Source of the DNA: Sarocladium kiliense
Taxonomy: Eukaryota > Ascomycota > Sordariomycetes > Hypocreales > Sarocladiaceae
Assembly: GCA_030734395.1 (NCBI GenBank)
Contig: JAUZTG010000029.1
Location: forward strand, 2,418,001 to 2,482,000
DNA: 64,000 nt
Reading direction: 5' to 3'
Position numbers and translations under genes: made by a program. Under the pieces are notes generated by a model. It had not been told where the DNA came from. It did not search any database and saw only the letters and a list, made by a program, of their open reading frames with translations. Below, in pieces: positions 54,282-64,000 of this stretch; the stretch's first letter is position 1, and every line of letters starts with the position of its first letter.

Positions 54282-57200
54282 TGGACGGTGAGTTCACCCT
54301 GGCAAGTAGAGAACTGCTGAGCTGATCCCCCTCTTTCGAAGGAGATGAGGGCCTGGGGCCATCGAATCGAGCCGGCCAGATCTTTGCGCGGGATCATGCC
54401 AGCGTGCAGATCGGGAATAACGACTTCTCGCAGACGTTCCACGGCGGCATCCACAACCATACAGCCCGAAGCGATGTAACGAGAGACACGATACTTCGAG
54501 ACCTTGCCTCGCATTCCTATAGAGAGCGAAAGGACATCAACCCGACCCGAGTCCCAAACACCTGCGAATGGTTCGTTTCGCACGAGCGCTACAAGCAATG
54601 GCGGCGACACCCATCTTCAAGTATGCTCCGGGTCTCGGCCGATCCTGGTTGTGGCAAGTCCGTCCTGGCCAAGTACCTGGTTGATGAGGAGTTGAAGACT
54701 ACGGAAACCACGACTACATGCTACTTCTTCTTCAAGGATGGACTTGGTGACCAGTCCAGCGCCACGATGGCATTGCGCTGCATTCTTCACCAGCTTCTCT
54801 CACTCCGCCCGGAGCTGTTCTCGGACAACATCTTGAATCAGTTCCAGGGAAAATCGTATCTCCTGACGTCTACCATCGAGCTTTGGGATCTCATCATCGC
54901 CATCAGTTCAGATCCTGTGGTTGGCGAGATCATTCTTGTTTTCGATGCATTCGACGAGTGCAGCCGGGAGGGACGCGCCGAGCTTGAGAAGTTAATCTGC
55001 CAATTTTACGGCAAGCCCAAGGACGAGATTGATCTTAAGCTACTTGTCACGACCCGGCCGCACGAAGTGGTGAGTCGAGGGTTCAGAGGAATCGAGCTAT
55101 CCGACCTGCCAGTACTTCACCTCGCAGGCGAAAGCGAGGATGAGGTCAAACTCATCGCCAAGGAGATCGACCTCGTTATAGCAGCTCGTGTCCGAGATTT
55201 GGCCATTAGTCTAGAGCTGACCTCTGATGAAGCCCGGCATCTGAAAGAGCGCCTGAGTGGAATGAAGAACCGAACCTACCTCTGGGTCCATCTGACACTC
55301 GATGTGATTGAGAATACCGACAGGACCACGCAAGACGGCATTTCGAGGATCGTAGACAGCCTTCCGGAGTCTGTTTACGATGCATACGAGAGGATTTTGA
55401 ATCGGAGCAGCGACGAAGTGAAGGCGCAAAAGCTTCTTAAGATCATGATGGCCGCGACACGACCACTCAGCCTAGCTGAAATGGCTATTGCATTGGACCT
55501 GGACGATCATCATCACAGGCATTCACAGCTTCACACGATGAGAGGCGAAAAGCTTCAGAAGCATTTGAGGGATCTTTGTGGACTGTTCATCGTGGTCATT
55601 CACTCCGAGATTTTCTTTCTTCACCAAACTGCGAGAGAGTTCCTCATGAAGGACCGAGGAGACGATGCTGTTAAGAAATTGTCCGATGAGAGCGAGAAGC
55701 TCAAATCTTGGAAATGGGCACATACTATTGCGGCACGGCACGCAAGTCTCACGCTCGGAAGGCTTTGTGTTCTGTATCTTCTCCTTCCAGACTTTGCTGA
55801 TGGAACTCTGTCATCCAAAGCGACACATGAGTTGGAGGAGCACTTTCCGTTATTACAATATGCAGCACGGAACTGGTTCCGACACTGCCGAAGTGCCGGC
55901 TTTGAGGACATGCCAGTCGAAAACCTGCTGCGGCTCTGTGGACATGCGGAGAATGGACCTGCAGACATCATTTGGATAAGTCGGTACCACATAATGAGCT
56001 TCAGACTACGACACCTCAATCCCCTGATGATAGCTTCGAACTTTGGTCTGACCCCGGCAGCGCAGTTTCTTTTAACGGTAGATCCTCAGTCTGCTAAAGC
56101 TACTGACCTCCGGACTGAAAGGTCTGCTCTGTCCTTTGCTTCGGAACAAGGCTTTGAGGATATCGTGAAGCTACTGTTGAATCATTTTCATGCCAAAGTG
56201 TGGAAAACATTTGGATTTGCGAGCAGACATATTGACAATGTCTCTTCAGATGGCCAAACACCTCTTTCATTCGCTGCTCTGAATGGACACACTGCAGTTG
56301 CGAGGCGTCTGCTCAAAGCTGGGGCGCGGGCGGACAAGGAAGACAAATCTAAGGGCTCTCCAATCTTCTACGCGTTGTGCAGCGACGATGAGGAGATGAT
56401 GGGCCTAATGTTTGATAGCGGCCGAAAGACGCTTGAGTATGATCTTGATGCGACCCTTGCACTGGTCTTGTCATTGGCTTTGCATTTGGGCCATGACAGG
56501 ATCATAACGCGGATTATCAAGACCAATCGAGTGGCACCGACAGCAGCCATCCCAGAGCAAGCGTCGACACAAGAAGCTGGGAGTAGCAGAATCAGCTTAC
56601 GCGAATACTACGAGGTCAGTCTCTTAATGACTTATCCGGCTGTCAGCGGCAAGAAGAGGGACTTCGGAAAGACAAGAGTGCAGCCAGAGACAATTGCCCA
56701 GCTAGCTGCATGTACTCGTAATACGGCGTTTTTCAAGGCATTCGATGATACAGGACAGCCAGTCGAGGTGTTCCACCGACATCCGAACAACGGTTCTACA
56801 TTGTTGCACTGGGCTGCCGCACATGCCTTGCGCTCTACTGGCTCCATGGTAGAAGAGCTCTTGTCTCGAGGTGCGGCGATTGACCGAGCCGACAAGATCG
56901 CTGGCTACACTCCTTTGCATTGGGCCCTCTGGGCTGGCAACATCTATACTGCAGGACTCCTGCTGTCGTTGGGAGCCGATCCAAACAAAAAGACAAAGGA
57001 TGGCGGATCGGCTTTCAAAATGGGACAATGGCCATGTCCAATTGCCGCCTTTTTGAACAGTGATGTTAGCATCCCCGGCCTGGAAAGCCTTGATGATGCA
57101 GACAAGGCACGATTGAGTGCAGCAGTCTCTGAGGACCTTCGACTCTTACAACAGTCTACTCAAAGCGGGACATACTACCCCGGGCTTCGGCGAATGAACC

Positions 57201-58033
57201 AGATGAAGCGAGGGACAGAAGACCTGCGCGCAGGGCAAGCTAGCGGTCTGTCCTTCGTCGAGGCACTAAGAAGCTGGGAGGGTGCATTCCACAAAGACCC
57301 CAACTTTGAGTTGAGGCACCTGATAGCTGCAGCTGCAGCCATCCGCGGGAGGGATGATGTGCTCGTGTGCTTGGCCCCTGGATGCCTGTTTGAGGCGATC
57401 CAAGATGATCTAGGTCGGACGTTGTTGCACATTGCATCAACCGAAAGCGTAGCTATTTGGCTCTTCAAACTTGGGGTTGATGCTGAGAAACGAGACATTC
57501 GAGGTCGGACAGCATTGCATGAAGCATGTTCGCAGGGACGCCTAGATCTCGCCAAGTTGCTGTTGGATCGGAACGTGGATCCAGGCGTGCAAGCTTACAA
57601 CGGCACAACCGCACTGCTCGAATTCCTGCGTTGGGATTCGACTGCCAATACGTCAGGTCTGTTGGGTCATAACCGAGTCTCTGTTGAGACATTAGTGAGG
57701 TCCATGCTTGTGAAAATGGAAGTTGTCAACGCGCAGGGTTACCAAGGCCGGACAGCGCTTCACATGGCGGCAGAGCGAGGATTGACGCACATTGTGAATA
57801 TACTCTTGGAGCATGGTGCGAGTGTGAGTATTATTGATAGCAAAGGGAACACGCCTCTGCATCTTGCTTTGTCAAACGGTCACCGAGATACTGGGGATCT
57901 CTTGATGGAATTCGCAGCGGATCCAGATGTAATGAACGGCGAGGGAGAGGTCCCGATGTATAAAGCTGCTGGGATTGGAAAGTCTGGGCGGTTGAGCTGG
58001 ATGAGACGGGTGCATGGTCCACGGGGGAGCTGA
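54282..58033 (+). CDS. NACHT-ankyrin NLR with N-terminal HET-s-type amyloid motif
   Basis: I place the start at 54282: a 7-base exon (MDG plus one base), a 53-base intron 54289-54341 (GTGAGT to CGAAG, CTGAG branch), then one exon to 58033; 1232 residues. Residues 11-31 match the HeLo partner's repeats: Asn11-x-Ala13-x-x-Ile16, Ala-Arg-Asp 18-20, Ala22, then VQIGNNDF. Next come QTFHGGIHN and the pre-NACHT CEWFVSHERYKQW. The NACHT domain has a P-loop ADPGCGKS near 102-109, Walker B LVFDAFDEC near 202-209 and LVTTRPHE. From ~560 to the end are about nine ankyrin repeats (for example QTPLSFAALNGH, YTPLHWALWAGN, RTALHEACSQGR, NTPLHLALSNGH). By family, ligand binding at the repeats oligomerises NACHT, and the amyloid motif templates the HeLo protein. 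Without the first exon no ATG precedes the motif in frame. Confidence 0.88.
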
Positions 58034-58570
58034 AGCGAGCGCCTTCGAGCAGTACAGAACAGTACAGTACAGTACAGTTCAGTACAGCAGGAACATAGTT
58101 TCACATCTTGTACTTCAACCAGCTAAATTCTCCTGCTAATCATAATCATCAACTATCTATATAATCAGTGGCCTTGCACTTCTTCCATCCATCTCTTACC
58201 CCACGGTCTCCTTGCCTAAAAGCGTAATACATCCATGTGGCGACCGCCCCACGTTGCGCGATGAGCCTCGGCGCAATGAGCTTGGTGGCACCCCAGACCT
58301 ACCTGAGCCTCGGTCGGCGGTGTCGTGGCTCAAGCAATCCTCATTACTAACAGAGCAGAACAGAACAGAATCCCATCTGCAATTGCCAATTGTCGCACAG
58401 GACGCTTGCTGCTTCTCTTTCTCGCTTAAGGACCACCCATCTCGTCAATCTTCAGCAAAAGCAACAACGCCATTCCACTTGCATCTCCCCAACCCTTGTG
58501 AACACGTCCCGTTCTAGTGCGAACCAGGCCCACAGACACCTTCACAACGTCATTATCTGCAACTAGGACC
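58034..58570. other. intergenic region
   Basis: It holds the NLR 3' flank with an ACAGT-type repeat and the promoter of the MDR oxidoreductase gene. No gene is seen. Confidence 0.5.
58050..58090. repeat. ACAGT pentanucleotide repeat
   Basis: Imperfect CAGTA/ACAGT units in tandem (about eight) start just after the NLR stop codon. Confidence 0.7.
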
Positions 58571-59734
58571 ATGGGACGCGATAACCTCTCCATTCACCTG
58601 GCTGAACGGCCCAAGGATGAGATCGTGCCTGGGAAGACATTCAGCCAGAAGGTTACTCCTGCACCGACGGAGGCAGACCTGAAGGATGGCGAGATTCTCG
58701 TTGAGAGCCTGTACCTGGCGCTGGAGCCTTCGATGAAGGTCTGGCTCAGTAGTGAGTCGACGTGATCCTTCAAGAACGTTGCAGGTGCTAACAGTAAGAA
58801 GCTGCACGATCATATATGCCGCCGGTCGGCGTGGGGAGCGTGATGCGCGGTTCAGCAGCCTGTCGCGTCCTTGCCTCACGCAGCAAGCACGCAGCGGTAG
58901 GCGATTACGTCTCCAGCTGGATCGGGTGGACACAGTACGCCATCGTTCCTGACGGCAGGTTTGAACCTGCTTCGCGCTACCCTGGTCTTCAATCACCGCG
59001 CGATATGCTCTCTACCCTCGGCATCACTGGTCTGACTGCTTGGTGGGGGATGACCCAGATTGGAGATCCGAAGCCTGGTGAGACTGTTGTGGTGTCGGGT
59101 GCTGCTGGCGCGACGGGAAGTGTTGCTGGGCAGATTGCGAAGATCAAGGGTGCAAGAGTCATTGGTATCTGTGGAAGTGAGGACAAATGCCAGTGGTTGA
59201 GAGATGATCTTGGTTTTGATGTCGCCCTCAACTACAAGGCTGAGAACTTCCGGAAGGCCTTCAAGGAGGCTACAAAGAACTACATCGATGTCTACTACGA
59301 TAATGGTAAGCACAAGGGGATCGGGTCATATTCTCTTACCCGTGTGTCGCATATGCTGACAAGACACAGTTGGCGGAGACATTCTCGACATGGCCCTCGC
59401 CCGAGCCAAGGAACATGCCAGATTCGTGGAATGCGGTGTCATCAGCCAGTACAATACCTCAAAGCCCCAGGGACCAAAGAACTTTGCGAACGTTGTCTCT
59501 ATGCGCATTCGGATGCAGGGCTTCATCATCACGGATCACACTGCTTCGTGGCCCAAGGGACGCCAGGAGCTCTCGCAGTGGATCGCTGAGGGCAAGATGA
59601 AGAAGAGTGAGACGATTATTAAAGGAGGGCTCGAGGCAGCTGAAGGAGCGCTGATTGGGCTGTATAATGGTGTCAACCAGGGGAAGCTGATGGTTGAGAT
59701 CAAGGATGAGAACAAGTCGCCGTCTAAGCTGTAG
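58571..59734 (+). CDS. MDR-superfamily NADP-dependent oxidoreductase (LTB4-dehydrogenase/ene-reductase type)
   Basis: Three exons (58571-58751, 58802-59305, 59370-59734), introns 50 and 64 bases, give 349 residues. Family phrases are LVESLYLALEPSMKVWLS, then ARSYMPPVGVGSVMRG, the Rossmann nucleotide site VVVSGAAGATGSVAGQIAK, VIGICGSEDKC, DVYYDNVGGDILD and the final GLEAAEGALIGLYNGVNQGKLMVEI. The group lacks structural zinc and reduces alpha,beta-unsaturated carbonyls with NADPH, detoxifying alkenals. It is probably cytosolic. All junctions restore conserved motifs, so the gene looks intact. Confidence 0.92.
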
Positions 59735-59956
59735 ACCGTGGAATGAACAAAAGCTCGAACTGTCCCACATCTATCCCTGCATTGATGAACAGTGGAATGG
59801 GAATGAACCAAGACGTTGCGAGCAAAAGGCTCGAAAGTTCTATTTCTTGGCGGTACGCAACAAGTAGTCTATGAGTGGAAATTGCATGATGCACTACACA
59901 TCACTCAATCCTGTAGTCATTTCATGTATCACCTTATGGGGATTTCGCTTTACCCT

Positions 59957-61365
59957 TTACCCACTCTTGTATGAGTTGTCTTCGAAAGGTGTGAGTCCAA
60001 ACTGTTTCCACACGTGCTCTGACATGAGATCGATCTTCTCCTTGCTTCTCCACAGAACGCACTCTTTGCCATCTCCCATATAGGTCGTCGAACGATGCTG
60101 CAGACACTTGGTTAGCTAAGACTGTTCACAATGAGATGTGTGGTTGAGTATATACCAGTCCCAGCGTCAGCTTGATGAAGCTATCCACCGGCCACGCGTA
60201 CTCATATTTGTGCGAAGGCTGCTGTCCTCGAATAGACACGAGAATGTTCTCTGCTACAACAGCTGCTTGTCGCCCAGCTGCCCTAGCATTAGGTGTCGGG
60301 ACCTGGGTATCGGCTACGTCGCCACAAGCGTAGACATTTGGAAGCTGCTCGTCCGCGATTTGAAGCGTTGGTTTGACGCGGATGTGTCCGGTGTTGGCAA
60401 TTGAGTTGGGCGAGAGGTCCTGAATAATGCCAGAAGTGGGCTTCTGACCTGTACAATTGACCTGAAGAACCCGTCAGCGTGTGGAGTGAGCCATTCTCAC
60501 GTCGCCTCGTACTTACAAACTTGTCGCATTCGAGTACCTTGCCTGACCGGAGGGTGACTGTGCCAGCAACAGCGTCTTCTGCAACGACACGCTCACCCAA
60601 GATCACCTCTACCCCAAGCTTCTTCATACCTTCCAAAGCTTCCTCTTGCAGCTCTTTGCCGAAGCGATGCATCAGGGCATCTCGTGAATGCACAATAGTC
60701 ACCTTCTTCTCGGGGTAAAGATCCTTTGCATCGGTCGCAACCTCTACACCGGCAGCGCCACCACCCACAATGACGACGGACTTCGCTGATTTGATCCCGC
60801 TTTGCATTTCCTGTAGGCGACGAATCCCTTCATCTTTCTCGGTGTGGTTCACTCGTGATGGTAGACCTTCTTCGACACCAGAGCCAGTGGCGATGATCAG
60901 GAACTCATATGGGATATCTTCGCCATTCTGTAGCTTCACGTGCGTACGGTCTATAAAGACGACTCGATTCTTGATCCAATCCACCATTCCTTCCGGCAAA
61001 GTCTTCCTCCAGCCATCGTACGGAATGAATGCCTTGTGTTCATGGCCCTCCGCAACGCAGAATCGTGGGAGCAGCCAGCTGAATTGAAAGTGACTGTTCG
61101 GCTCGATAACGACGATTCGGTAGCCACTGCTAGGGAGAAGACTCTTTGCGAGGATCTGTGTAGCAAACCAACCAGCAAAGTTGGCACCGACGATGACGAT
61201 GTTCTTTCGAGGACTCGAATCTGTGGATGGGCTTGCGAGACGACGTTGGATCCGTATTTTCGAGTAGCGAAGATGTCGGCTGAGCTCTCCACCTGCTATG
61301 CCTAGCACGGTGTAGATGATTTTGATCCAGATGATCGTCTGGCGTAACATCTTGACGCGGTCCAA
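59957..61365 (-). CDS. AIF/FSP1-like FAD-dependent NAD(P)H oxidoreductase
   Basis: Three exons (61365-60517, 60461-60156, 60097-59957), introns 55 and 58 bases, give 431 residues. The N-terminus has a hydrophobic helix (IIWIKIIYTVLGIAGG) that could be a membrane anchor. The FAD fingerprint reads IVIVGANFAGWFAT, the NAD(P)H site is VVIVGGGAAGVEVATD, ATGSG is the mid-domain signature, and YACGDVAD closes the second FAD motif. This is the pyridine nucleotide-disulfide oxidoreductase fold without the CxxxxC redox pair, as in AIF, AMID/FSP1 and related quinone reductases. Its proposed role is quinone or cofactor reduction at a membrane. A link to cell death is known for some relatives, and the location near the HeLo/NLR pair is suggestive but could be chance. 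It converges with the MDR gene. Confidence 0.9.
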
Positions 61366-62029
61366 GAGGAGACAGTGTGAATACTCAAGAACGAAAATGC
61401 ACCAGCAATGATTCCTTCCATAGCATCACACAGATACTCTTATAGCTGCCTGAGCATTTGTCCGAAGCCGGAGGACGCGTAGCCAACAAAGTATTCGAGG
61501 ACCAATGCGCCAAGTTCGGTCTATTGCTTCGGTCTTTTCGTGACAGAAGGTGGGACCACCCTTGACACGCCGGTCTTTCAGCTTGGCCGACGGTTTCAAG
61601 CCGCGTGGAGCTCTCGGGGAGCCGGGAAGCCCTATGAGTGGGTGACGGGGAGCTTGAGATATTTATCTGATCATCTGATAAGATAATCGCAATAAGGTGT
61701 CGCTGAGTCAAGCACCAGCTCTGTGACCTTTGGAGCCCTACAAGCGATCGCCCGGATGACACAGACCGGGTTCGTCCGTACTTGTCTTATCCAAGAGGTA
61801 AGCAGGAATGGGCGTAAACTTTCAGCTCGAGTAATCCCACACACGCCGACAAATATCTCTGGCCTAGCCACCCGACACATATACCAGTACAAGCCACCCC
61901 GCAGGTTCTTCATAAGTACTAGATCTTGACGTTGACAGAGCGAAGAGCACTCTGGCGAGGGTCTAGAAGCGTGAGTCTCCGCACGTCATATGAAATATCA
62001 GATTTATTGCAACCTTGTTCATTGATTCC
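61366..62029. other. intergenic region
   Basis: It holds the promoter of the AIF/FSP1-like gene and the 3' flank of the ankyrin gene. No other feature is seen. Confidence 0.5.
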
Positions 62030-63873
62030 CTACATCCGCATCCTTGCTATTTCGTCGCGAAAGTGCTGCATCATCTTTGCGGCCTGACCAGTATCGATTC
62101 TTTGATCTGAAAGGAGACACCGTTGCACACCAGCCTGTAAGTACCCAAGAGGGACTTTCATGGCTTGCTGTAAGCCTAGAACCCACCCTAGTCTGACTCG
62201 ATACCAATCACATAAGTCCTTGTCTTCCGTAGTCTGTCTGCGCCAGAAAGCTGTCTCAAGATCCTTAACAGCCAAGCACAGGTCTTCGACTGGCCTTATA
62301 CAATCTTTTCTGAATGGAGCCTGGTAATTGATTATTCTGACAATCTTGTCCCCAGCTTCGTCGATATAGGCACCGTGGTCAAGTACCTGAGCATGTTTAG
62401 CGGGTATGATTTCTCCCTGATTTAGGGTACACCTACCTCTGTGCCTAAAGGTTCCCAGCGTTTAGCATCATACCGTGATTGAGCTTTCTGTGAGTTATGC
62501 CACCTGTCTAAGAGGGATTCCCAAGGACCCGAACCCTCGCGCTCTAGGAGAGTCAGATGATATTTAAAGACCTGTTGTTGCCACTCAATCCAGAGGTCTG
62601 GTAGAAGGAAATCGGTGATGCGTTCCATGTCTTGCTCAAGCTGGCTTCTCTTAATACTCTCCGCGCGTCGAATCTCCTCCAGCTCTAACTTCGAGCGGTC
62701 TGTCTCTGGCCATGGTAGGCCTAAACTCCCCCAGTCGCTCTGTCGAAGACAGGTATGAGTCATTCTCACCTCGTCAAAGCGGGCGCGACGAATGAGAGAC
62801 ATGAGGTGGGTTCTCAAAGCCTCTTCACCTTGAAGTTCCTCTAGGATTGTAAGCCACTCGAAGGTAAGAAAGATCCCCAAATCTGTCGTGTACCCAGACC
62901 AAGACATGCCAAAGTGGCAAGGGAGCACGCTCGTACTGATGCATCCTGAGATTGAGCAAGCGCAGTCACATGTGTCTGACACAGCAGGGTCTGCCCCAGC
63001 TTGGACAAGGTAGCGAGCTGTTTCCCAATAAGAGGAATCACCATCTTCGTTGAACGCTACCGGACACACCCATCTGGAACGCAATACCAGCCCTAGGGCG
63101 CTGAATCCTTCGGAATCGAGATCGTCGAGTGTCGCCCCTATAGATATGTAATAACGAACCAGGAGGATGTTGCCTCTTTCAGCGGCATTCATCAGTGCCG
63201 TTCGACCTAATTCGTTCTTCTCATTAATGCTGTTAAATCCATAGCGTATGAAAATCACAGCGTGTTGCAAGGGCCAGTTGTAATGCAGTAAATGGTCGTT
63301 CTTTGTCGTCCTGCGCACGCCGTCAAACTTGAAGTTGACATCACGGACCATTCCTGTAAATGCTTCTATGCATCCATTTGGTAGCTCGTTGAATCCAACA
63401 GTATGCGTTTCTGTGGCCAAAGACCTTAGCATATACTGGCCAGTGGAATTGCCGATTAAGGGTCCGTTATCTGTGTGAATTACCTGAAGATGACGCGTGA
63501 CCTCTAGTATGTACTGATACTGATGGTAAGTAGCAGCAAAGTCAAGATAATGCCGACCCTGCTTCGCGATTCGACTTGGATCAGCACCAGCAGAGATCAG
63601 GATCTTAGCGGCATCAACTAAACCGAGGACTGCGGTATACATAAGCGGCGTCAAGCCAAACTGATCAGTCACATTGACGTCATGTCCGGCATCAACAAGC
63701 ACTTTCACAAGCTCTTTTCGTGTGATGGCAAGATGAAGAGGACTCTGCCCGATAAAATTCGGCGTCGTATCAAGGCGGTGTAATGGGTCGCGAAGCTTAA
63801 CATGAGCCTGATTAGGATTGCAGAGAATGTCGTATTGGATAGGCGAGTGGTTGCCAAGATCTACACGTGTCAA
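62030..63873 (-). CDS. ankyrin-repeat protein, 5' end unresolved near the window edge
   Basis: Two exons are secure: 63873-62437 and 62386-62030, with a 50-base intron (GTAGGT to CTCAG, CTAAAC branch). The ~597 codons include ankyrin repeats early (GQSPLHLAITRKELVKVLVDAGHDVN, given here as GQSPLHLAI and VLVDAGHDVN; then FGLTPLMYTA and ILISAGADP) and further ones later (GRTALMNAAERGN, YLVQAGADP), with a long Arg/Glu-rich helical region between 430 and 470. There is no ATG at the 5' end of this frame; it opens at TTG after an in-frame stop. Another open stretch on the same strand (about 63994-63909, with LIERLTPDQLFLELFAKIV) reads as an upstream exon, but no plausible intron joins it in phase. 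The true start is therefore unresolved and may lie outside the window. Function is unknown; such proteins are common in fungal allorecognition and effector sets. Confidence 0.75.
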
Positions 63874-64000
63874 ATTTCTTCCTGACTAGTAACATGGACC
63901 CTTACTCGCCTTGTGAATAAGACACAATCTTTGCAAAGAGTTCGAGAAACAGTTGATCCGGAGTGAGTCTCTCAATAAGCCAATTCGGATTGCAAGGAAG

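Noticed and set aside
1..64000. tRNA, rRNA and CRISPR features
   Set aside because: I saw no convincing tRNA cloverleaf, rRNA segment or spaced direct-repeat array. A dedicated scan could still find a tRNA that I missed by eye.

Overview
This window is nuclear DNA from a filamentous ascomycete (Pezizomycotina). The signs are many short introns (about 45-90 bp) with GT...AG ends and CTAAC/CTGAC-like branch sites, typical fungal families (Zn2Cys6 regulators, MFS sugar carriers, RTA1 exporter, PTH11-like receptor, cutinase, feruloyl esterase, HVA/TUDOR protein) and an AT-rich, TpA-rich relic block that looks like repeat-induced point mutation (RIP). Secreted plant-polymer enzymes suggest a plant-associated or saprotrophic lifestyle. 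The species cannot be named from the sequence.

Layout. From 0 to 8.9 kb the window is gene-poor and relic-rich: a small secreted cysteine protein, a 5'-truncated eisosome Pil1/Lsp1 gene, the 3' part of a GNAT acetyltransferase gene, one VOC/glyoxalase-like gene, a MITE-like inverted repeat, a LINE-type RNase H scrap and about 1.1 kb of AT-rich DNA. From 8.9 to 14 kb lie an alpha-glucoside-type sugar carrier, a DUF3140/HVA-TUDOR protein and a cutinase. From 15.6 to 28 kb lie genes that could be a decaying metabolic or catabolic cluster: a reductase with a one-base frameshift, a regulator with two complete Zn2Cys6 clusters, an HSL-type hydrolase and an FAD monooxygenase sharing a divergent promoter, a phytanoyl-CoA dioxygenase relic without visible iron ligands, and a second Zn2Cys6 regulator with one unresolved reading-frame break. 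From 29 to 49 kb the genes are mostly intact housekeeping or accessory genes: amino-acid permease, feruloyl esterase, SDR, cyclase-family enzyme, RTA1 protein, hexose carrier, Hsp20, an unknown membrane protein and a PTH11-like receptor. From 51 to 64 kb lie a secreted short tyrosinase, the key gene pair below, an MDR oxidoreductase, an AIF/FSP1-like oxidoreductase and an ankyrin protein at the right edge.

Main find. A HeLo-domain protein (minus strand, 53128-53982) whose C-terminus carries two HET-s-type amyloid pseudo-repeats 36 residues apart is transcribed divergently from a NACHT-ankyrin NLR (plus strand, 54282-58033). If a 7-base first exon is spliced in, the NLR starts with a third copy of the same 21-residue motif. 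This is the architecture of the HET-S/NWD2 amyloid-signalled cell-death system, here with ankyrin instead of WD40 repeats as the sensor. The family is known. This instance, its hidden first exon and its upstream short ORFs deserve a check.
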